The notes beneath the pieces are model-generated. The model saw only the letters and a list, made by a program, of their open reading frames with translations. It was not told the origin of the DNA and searched no databases. Positions 7,986-13,005 of a stretch of 13,005 bases of DNA are shown piece after piece; position 1 is the stretch's first letter, and each line of letters begins with the position of its first letter. Source of the stretch: DASRLE01 sp964558455 (GTDB taxonomy: Bacteria > Verrucomicrobiota > Verrucomicrobiia > Limisphaerales > Palsa-1400); NCBI GenBank assembly GCA_964558455.1, contig CAZLEE010000123.1, forward strand, positions 1 to 13,005, given 5' to 3'. The position numbers and the translations under genes are program-made.

Positions 7986-8108
7986 AAATGGTAAACTGTT
8001 TCTATTAAGAGCAACCGGGCGGTTTCTGTCGATGCTTATTTCCTTTCCGGCCTGTCTTCCTTTCCCAAAACCGCATTAACGTCTAAAGGATGTTTTAGCA
8101 GGAAACTT
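7986..8108. other. Divergent intergenic region
   Basis: These 123 bases separate the start of the minus-strand cluster from the plus-strand methyltransferase gene and must contain, or abut, promoters for both directions. I could not find a -35/-10 pair near the usual consensus and spacing on either strand, nor a convincing inverted repeat. The right end carries AGGA at 8100-8103, a plausible ribosome-binding site five bases before the GTG at 8109. Confidence 0.5.
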
Positions 8109-9374
8109 GTGTCCGCGGCGGCGTTCTCATGCGAGAATGGGCGCGTGACTGTTAAAACGGAACCAGCAAAAAAAGCCGCCCAGCCGAATCTTCGCCTGCG
8201 CATCACCGCCACGGCCGAAACCATCGTGCGCAAGGGACACCCCTGGGTCTTCGCCCAAAGCGTCCGCTCGCAAAACCGTCCGGGCGCGACCGGCGAACTG
8301 GCCGTCATCTTTGACCGGGCCGACCGCTTCCTCGCTATTGGTTTGTATGACGCGGAATCGCCCATTCGCGTCCGCATTCTGCACGCGGGCAAGCCCCGGG
8401 CGATTGACCCGGGCTGGTGGCGGGAACAGGCCGGCGCCGCCTTCGCCCGGCGCAATGGTTTATTTGACGCACAGACCACCGGGTTCCGCCTCATCAACGG
8501 GGAAAACGACGGCTGGCCGGGGCTGGTGCTGGATCAATACGACTCCACCCGCGTGCTCAAACTTTACAGCACCGCCTGGCTGCCGCGGCTGGCGGAAATG
8601 GCGCGATTGCTTGAAGGCGAAAACCGCCTGGTTTTGCGGCTCAGCCGCAACATTCAAAAAGAGGCCCACGACGAGTTTGGCCTGGACGACGGCACGATTC
8701 TGCACGGCGACCCGTTGGACGGCCCGGTGGTTTTTCTGGAAAGCGGATTGCGCTTTGAGGCCGACGTCCTGCGCGGGCAAAAAACGGGATTCTTCCTCGA
8801 CCAGCGGGAGAACCGGCGCAACGTTGAAACCTTGTCGAAGGACCGTTCGGTGTTGAATTTATTCAGCTATTCCGGCGGTTTCTCCCTTTACGCCGCGCGC
8901 GGGGGGGCCGGCCGCGTTTGCAGTCTCGACATCAGCGAACACGCCCTGGCCGCCGCCCGGCGGAATTTTGCCCTGAACCAGGAACATCCCGCCGTGGCCC
9001 GCTGCCGCCATGAAACCATTCAGACCGACGCGTTCCAGTGGTTGCGCCAAAACACCTGGGAACGCTTCGACATGGTGGTGCTCGACCCGCCTTCGCTGGC
9101 TAAAAAAGAATTGGAAAAAACGGACGCGATGGCGGCCTACACCAAGCTGATCGAAGCCAGTCTGGCGCGGGTCAACCCGCGCGGCATTCTCGTGGCCGCG
9201 TCCTGTTCCGCCCACATTTCAGCCGGGGAATTCTTTGGCCTGGCCCGCGACGCCGCACGCCAGTCCGGCCGGAAATTCGACGAACTGCGCACGACCGGCC
9301 AGCCGCCCGATCACGCCGCCACCTTTGCCGAAGGCGAATATCTCAAGTGCATTTACTTCAGCCTTTCCGACTGA
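8109..9374 (+). CDS. RlmI-like 23S rRNA (cytosine-C5) methyltransferase
   Basis: The product has 421 residues, slightly longer than RlmI (about 400). It contains a PUA-like N-terminal RNA-binding region with a conserved KGHPWVF (42-48). The linker motif GFRLINGENDGWPGLVLDQYD (125-145) is typical of the family. A class I SAM-methyltransferase domain follows: GQKTGFFLDQREN (223-235), NLFSYSGGFSLYAA (250-263), the ribose-binding acid D274, VLDPPSL (324-330) and AASCS (363-367). C366 is the likely catalytic nucleophile of m5C RNA methyltransferases. The closing ATFAEGEYLKC matches the RlmI C-terminus. The role would be AdoMet-dependent methylation of a cytosine in 23S rRNA (C1962 in E. coli for RlmI); the exact target here is inferred. 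The GTG start at 8109 is favoured because AGGA sits five bases upstream. An in-frame GTG at 8145 is an alternative, since the first 12 residues are not conserved. It is probably a housekeeping gene unrelated to its neighbours. Confidence 0.9.
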   Translation: MSAAAFSCENGRVTVKTEPAKKAAQPNLRLRITATAETIVRKGHPWVFAQSVRSQNRPGATGELAVIFDRADRFLAIGLYDAESPIRVRILHAGKPRAIDPGWWREQAGAAFARRNGLFDAQTTGFRLINGENDGWPGLVLDQYDSTRVLKLYSTAWLPRLAEMARLLEGENRLVLRLSRNIQKEAHDEFGLDDGTILHGDPLDGPVVFLESGLRFEADVLRGQKTGFFLDQRENRRNVETLSKDRSVLNLFSYSGGFSLYAARGGAGRVCSLDISEHALAAARRNFALNQEHPAVARCRHETIQTDAFQWLRQNTWERFDMVVLDPPSLAKKELEKTDAMAAYTKLIEASLARVNPRGILVAASCSAHISAGEFFGLARDAARQSGRKFDELRTTGQPPDHAATFAEGEYLKCIYFSLSD

Positions 9375-9590
9375 CCGGGATTTCTGGCGGCGAGGAGAGA
9401 GGGGGCGGAGCTTTTTTGCCTCATTGAGGCTCCCCTGATCTTTGTGATATTTGCGTTTGTCGCTAATATCAACTGAGGCGGGCTCCGCCGGACGCCAATT
9501 GAGCACCGGAAATCGCGTGAGCTTTGCCTGTTTGCTTTGTCTCTATGTATGGGGCGGCAGCGATTGTGGCCCCCAATTGAATAGAAGCAA
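9375..9590. other. Intergenic region with small inverted repeats
   Basis: These 216 non-coding bases lie between two plus-strand genes. A T-run at 9412-9417 is not preceded by a hairpin, so no intrinsic terminator is called. Inverted repeats are present at 9418-9430 (GCCTCATTGAGGC), 9446-9470 and 9477-9489 (GGCGG, GCT loop, CCGCC). The motif CCAATTGA occurs twice (9495-9502 and near 9573-9580). A TTGCCT at 9524 and a TATGTA at 9544 are too poorly spaced to be called a promoter. Confidence 0.5.
9446..9470 (+). other. Hairpin, 6 + 3 base pairs with a TTTGT loop
   Basis: GATATT (9446-9451) pairs with AATATC (9465-9470). After a T-T mismatch, GCG (9453-9455) pairs with CGC (9461-9463), leaving the loop TTTGT. 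No T-tract follows, so it is a weak candidate for a transcription-end or mRNA-stability structure. The symmetrical arms could also be an operator for the gene at 9591. Confidence 0.35.
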
Positions 9591-11465
9591 ATGACGGTAA
9601 ATCAAACTGGGATCCGGGTTTTGAATCTCTTGAAAAGATCGCTTGGGCACAGCCATCTCCCGGTGGTTCTTGCGATTGGGGCGGTACTGGTGATGTTACC
9701 CGCCTTGAAGACCGGCTTTGGGTTGGACGACCTGCTTCAGCGGGTCGTCGAACTCAAACCCAGCCAGTTGCCGCCGCGAATGCACGAGACGGGCATGCTG
9801 GCTCCGGATTCCGGCAGTCTCGGCACGGTGCTCTGCGACCTTTTCCCCGGCTTCTCCAACCGGGATCCCCAATGCGTGGCCCTGGCCAAAAGCCACGGCA
9901 TTCTGCCGTGGTGGGCAGCGGACAATTTTAAGGTGCGTCTTTGGCGGCCAGTCACCGCGTTCACCCACTGGCTAGATTACCGGCTTTTTCCAGACTCGCC
10001 GGTGTTGATGCATGCCGAAAACATCGCCTGTTTTGCGGCCATCGTGTTTCTCGTCACTATTGTTTACCGGAAGCTGATGGGGGCGGGTTGGGCCGCCGGA
10101 CTGGCGGCATTGTTGTACCTGTTGGATTGCAATACGTATTTTCCGGTGGCGTTCATCGCCAACCGCGGCTTCATGCTGTCATTGTTCTTCGGTCTATTGT
10201 GTCTTTATGAACATCATCAATGGCGTTCCACAAAGTCGCGTTCAGGATTGGTGTTGTCTGCCCTGTTCCTCGCGCTTTCCTTGTTGGCGGATGAAGGCGG
10301 CGCTTCCACTTTTGCCTTCATTCTCGCGTATGCGCTGACGCTCGAACCGGGTTCTTTTCGCAACCGCGCGCTGACGATTTTGCCTTCGATTCTGGTGATC
10401 GTTCTGTGGCGGACCATCTACACGCTTTCCGGGTTCGGTGTGTTCCATTTGGGTATTTACATTGATCCTTCCAGCGAGCCGCTCCAGTTTGCGCTGGCAG
10501 TGATCCCCCGGACCATCGCCATGCTCGGAGGCCAGCTTACCGGCGTGCCGCCGGATTTTTTGATCGCCGTTAATCCTTTGTTGCAGTCAAAGATCATCGC
10601 CTGTTATGGCGCGGCCATTGTCGCAACTTTGATCGTGTTTCTTCCCCTCCTGCGCAGGAACAGAATCGCCGCATTTTGGTTTGCCGTCATGGTTCTCGCC
10701 GTCATTCCGGCGGCAACCGTAGTGCCATTGTCCAAGAATCTTGGTTTTGTGGCCGTGGGAGCTTATGGACTGATCGCCAGTTTCGTTGCCGGCCTGATTA
10801 TGCGGCCAAGCTGGTTGCCGGAAAGGTTGCCCTACCGAATCCTGGCATGGGCAGCTTGTGTGCTGCTGATTCTGGCGCATGTTCCGGGAGCAATCGCCGG
10901 CAGAGTCGTAATGGTTAGAGCCACCCCTCTCGTTTTTAATTTGTTGGAAGGCGCTGTCAGTCTCGGCGATTCACCGGACGCGGAAAACAAGAATGTGATC
11001 GTCGTCAATTCACCCTGCCCGCTCACGGGGATTTGTGTGCCTGCTTACAAAGCGTATTACCACCGGCCACTGCCAAAGACATTGCGGGCGCTGGCGCCGG
11101 GTTGCACAAGCCTCGACGTCCAGCGGACCGATGACAAAACGCTGGTAATTCAATCCAAAGCGCCGAACCTATTCTCCTGCGACGATGTCGGCCCGATCCA
11201 TTTGGCGTACCTCTGCAGGTTTGGCAACTTCATAGGCGACCCCCAATGCAAAAAAGGCGACCGCTACGAGCTTGGCGGCCTCACGGTGGAAGTTTTGGAA
11301 TCGGACGCATCGGGTCTGGCTTCCCGCGTTGCTTTCCGGTTCGACACCTCGCTGGATTCGCCCGATTTCGACTGGATCCAGTTCGACTGGCGAACAGGGC
11401 GCCAACTCTTCAAAATTCCGGCCATTGGACAGAGCGTCACCCTACCCGGCCCGACCCGCCAATAA
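9591..11465 (+). CDS. Polytopic membrane protein, divergent GT-C-like, with Cys-rich C-terminal domain
   Basis: The product has 624 residues and I do not recognise a named family with confidence. Residues about 22-440 hold roughly ten hydrophobic helices. The pattern resembles the TMTC-like proteins upstream: first helix then an acidic pair (GFGLDD, D46/D47), a long loop with RLWRPVTAFTHWLDYRLF (116-133) like the sisters' WHPLTWLSHMLD, a following helix starting HAEN, and YFPVAFIANRGFMLSLFF (183-200) in the place of HPLRVESVAWVAERKD. This suggests a GT-C membrane transferase, but the usual His and Glu of that second motif are not kept, so activity is uncertain. There are no TPRs. Residues about 445-624 form a soluble domain with cysteines at 476, 482, 505, 530, 542 and 553, which fits disulfide bonding outside the cytoplasm. 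The ATG at 9591 precedes the first helix by about 20 residues; the ribosome-binding site (AGAAG, 9583-9587) is weak and very close. The sigma-factor-like gene starts 82 bases after its stop. Confidence 0.7.
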   Translation: MTVNQTGIRVLNLLKRSLGHSHLPVVLAIGAVLVMLPALKTGFGLDDLLQRVVELKPSQLPPRMHETGMLAPDSGSLGTVLCDLFPGFSNRDPQCVALAKSHGILPWWAADNFKVRLWRPVTAFTHWLDYRLFPDSPVLMHAENIACFAAIVFLVTIVYRKLMGAGWAAGLAALLYLLDCNTYFPVAFIANRGFMLSLFFGLLCLYEHHQWRSTKSRSGLVLSALFLALSLLADEGGASTFAFILAYALTLEPGSFRNRALTILPSILVIVLWRTIYTLSGFGVFHLGIYIDPSSEPLQFALAVIPRTIAMLGGQLTGVPPDFLIAVNPLLQSKIIACYGAAIVATLIVFLPLLRRNRIAAFWFAVMVLAVIPAATVVPLSKNLGFVAVGAYGLIASFVAGLIMRPSWLPERLPYRILAWAACVLLILAHVPGAIAGRVVMVRATPLVFNLLEGAVSLGDSPDAENKNVIVVNSPCPLTGICVPAYKAYYHRPLPKTLRALAPGCTSLDVQRTDDKTLVIQSKAPNLFSCDDVGPIHLAYLCRFGNFIGDPQCKKGDRYELGGLTVEVLESDASGLASRVAFRFDTSLDSPDFDWIQFDWRTGRQLFKIPAIGQSVTLPGPTRQ

Positions 11466-11547
11466 TTGCCAAATCCTTCAGGCAAACGCCCAGCAAATCA
11501 AAAAAATTAGTTGGCTGCTTTTCCCGTTGGCGGACATTAATTAATGG
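11466..11547 (+). other. Short intergenic region upstream of the sigma-factor gene
   Basis: These 82 bases are A+T-rich in the middle (A-run near 11501-11507) and at the end (ATTAATTAATGG). TTGGCT at 11511-11516 followed by CATTAAT at 11535-11541 is a very weak promoter-like pair with 18-base spacing. If used it would make an almost leaderless transcript. There is no Shine-Dalgarno and no hairpin that would terminate the preceding gene. Confidence 0.3.
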
Positions 11548-13005
11548 ATGAATGACGCGACTGACATGGATTTATTGCGGGAATATGCCGACCGGCATTC
11601 CGAGAGCGCCTTTGCCGCCCTGGTTTCGCGCCATGTAAACCTGGTTTATGCCGCCGCGTTGCGGAAAACCGGCAGTCCTGACGCTGCCGAGGAGATTACG
11701 CAGGGCGTGTTCATCATCCTCGCGCAAAAAGCCGGACGCATCGCCCCAAAAACCATTTTGCCCGGCTGGTTGTATCAAACTGCCCGGTTGACGGCGTGCA
11801 GCTTCTTGAAAAGCGAAGCCCGGCGCGCCCGACGCGAACAGGAGGCTTATATGCAAACCGAACCCGGCACCACCGCGCTGGATGAGACTTGGACACAACT
11901 CGCGCCGCTTTTGGAAGATGCGATGGGACAATTAGGTGAAAAAGAGCGTGACATGGTCGTGTTGCGGTTTTTTGGCAACAAAAGTTTTCCCAAAATGGCA
12001 ACGGCTTCCGGCCTCAGCGAAAATGCGGCGCAGAAACGCGTCCATGGCGCGCTGGAAAAGCTGCACCGTTATTTTGCCAAGCGGGGCGTTTCCTCCACCA
12101 CGGCCATCATTGCTGGCGCGTTTGGCGCCAATTCCGCCCAAGCCGCCCCTATCGGGCTGGCAAAATCCGTGGCTGCAATCGCAATTACGAAGGGAGCGGC
12201 CGCCGGCACTTCAACCTTAACCCTGATCAAAGGAGCATTGAAACTTATGGCATGGACAAAAGCGAAAATGGCAATTGTATCTGGCGCGGCCGTTTTGCTC
12301 ACCGTTGGAACAACCACCATCACAGTCAAAGAAATTCAGGCGCACAAAACTTATCCGTGGCAGGTTGGGTCGCTTAGCTGGGAGGAGTTTTTGAAGACGC
12401 CGCTGCAGGTCAGGATTCTATCCACAAAATTTCCCAATGACCTCGGCGCCGGTGGACAAGAATCGAGTGATGAGGGCAAAGAATCCAAGTTCATAGGAAT
12501 TAAAGCAACCTTCCCGACAATTATTCAAACCGCATTTCAAGTTAAGTATTCAGATCGGATCGTCTATCAGGCTGAATTGCCACAAGGCGAATATGATTTT
12601 ATTGCCAATTTACCTCACGGTTCGCCAGCGGCCCTGCAAGAGGAAATAAAAAACAAATTTGGCTTGGTCGGGACATTTGAGACGGTGGAAACAAACGTTT
12701 TCCTTCTCAAAGTCAAATCTCCGAATCCGTCCGGACTTAGACCCAGCACAACAACACCTGGCTCAACCAGGACCTGGCCCAGTAAAATCTTGTGCGATGG
12801 CGGAGCCATTTCCGCTTTGGCCATGCAATTGGAAATCGGTCCCTTGAAAATTCCTGTGATTGATCAAATAGGCCTGAAGGGCACTTTTGATTTCGATTTG
12901 GAATGGGATGAGCGTTCCAATCCCGACAGTTTGAAACAAGCCCTGCTCGCTCAACTCGGCCTTGAGCTTGTTCCCAGCCACGCACCCATTGAAATGCTGG
13001 TTGTG
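11548..13005 (+). CDS. ECF-type sigma factor fused through a membrane helix to a TIGR03435-type domain (3' end cut off)
   Basis: The 486 visible codons run off the right edge; the C-terminal domain ends near its usual ...APIEMLVV, so few codons are probably missing. Start: ATG at 11548 gives MNDATDMDLLREYA, with an in-frame TAA just upstream (11542-11544). Residues about 10-90 are sigma region 2 (LVSRHVNLVYAAALRKTG, then AAEEITQGVFIILAQKAG, WLYQTAR). Residues about 120-176 are region 4 (LGEKERDMVVLRFFGNKSF, then LSENAAQKRVHGALEKLHRYF). An Ala/Gly-rich linker (182-232) leads to one membrane helix at about 241-260. Residues about 268-486 resemble the TIGR03435 soil-bacterial family, with GEYDFIANLP (347-356), PVIDQIGLKGTFDFDLEWDE (436-455) and LKQALLAQLGLELVP (462-476). 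The protein would direct RNA polymerase to target promoters while anchored in the membrane, with the C-terminal domain outside. Signal and targets are unknown. No anti-sigma gene is visible in the window. The C-terminal half is clearly lower in G+C than the sigma half. Confidence 0.85.
   Translation, partial: MNDATDMDLLREYADRHSESAFAALVSRHVNLVYAAALRKTGSPDAAEEITQGVFIILAQKAGRIAPKTILPGWLYQTARLTACSFLKSEARRARREQEAYMQTEPGTTALDETWTQLAPLLEDAMGQLGEKERDMVVLRFFGNKSFPKMATASGLSENAAQKRVHGALEKLHRYFAKRGVSSTTAIIAGAFGANSAQAAPIGLAKSVAAIAITKGAAAGTSTLTLIKGALKLMAWTKAKMAIVSGAAVLLTVGTTTITVKEIQAHKTYPWQVGSLSWEEFLKTPLQVRILSTKFPNDLGAGGQESSDEGKESKFIGIKATFPTIIQTAFQVKYSDRIVYQAELPQGEYDFIANLPHGSPAALQEEIKNKFGLVGTFETVETNVFLLKVKSPNPSGLRPSTTTPGSTRTWPSKILCDGGAISALAMQLEIGPLKIPVIDQIGLKGTFDFDLEWDERSNPDSLKQALLAQLGLELVPSHAPIEMLVV

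Noticed and set aside
9407..9433. Rho-independent terminator after the methyltransferase gene (T-run 9412-9417)
   Set aside because: The T-run is preceded by a purine-rich stretch without a stem. The stem-forming GCCTCATTGAGGC lies after it. GGAGC/GCTCC would enclose the T-run in the loop.

Overview
This window looks like chromosomal DNA of a Verrucomicrobiota bacterium, probably of the soil Pedosphaera/Limisphaerales type. The strongest pointer is the right-edge gene, an ECF-like sigma factor joined through an Ala/Gly-rich linker and one membrane helix to a TIGR03435-type C-terminal domain. TMTC-like membrane proteins with TPR tails and fused MFS/spermidine-synthase-like proteins fit the same group. 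Taxonomy is inferred from these architectures; no marker gene is present.

Layout. The left 8 kb reads on the minus strand as a tight cluster, probably one operon. In transcription order it holds a fused MFS/spermidine-synthase-like membrane protein (7985 to 5049) and three TMTC-like GT-C membrane proteins: 5002 to 2870, 2839 to 479, and 454 running off the left edge. The gaps are 46, 30 and 24 bases. The last two genes are tandem copies. Their shared 454 bases are identical over 299 bases and about 8% diverged over the remaining 155, next to the start codon.

A 123-base divergent intergenic region separates this cluster from three plus-strand genes. These are an RlmI-like 23S rRNA cytosine-C5 methyltransferase (8109-9374), a 624-residue polytopic protein that looks like a divergent TPR-less GT-C relative with a six-cysteine C-terminal domain (9591-11465), and the sigma/TIGR03435 fusion (11548 to the right edge, almost complete).

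How they may fit together. Four of the seven genes have the fold or motifs of polyprenyl-phosphate-sugar-dependent GT-C transferases, and a fifth is a membrane-anchored SAM-domain protein. Export and modification of cell-surface glycans or glycoproteins is a reasonable but unproven theme. The rRNA methyltransferase is probably an unrelated housekeeping gene. No tRNA, rRNA, CRISPR array, transposase or integrase was seen, and no convincing promoter or intrinsic terminator could be assigned.
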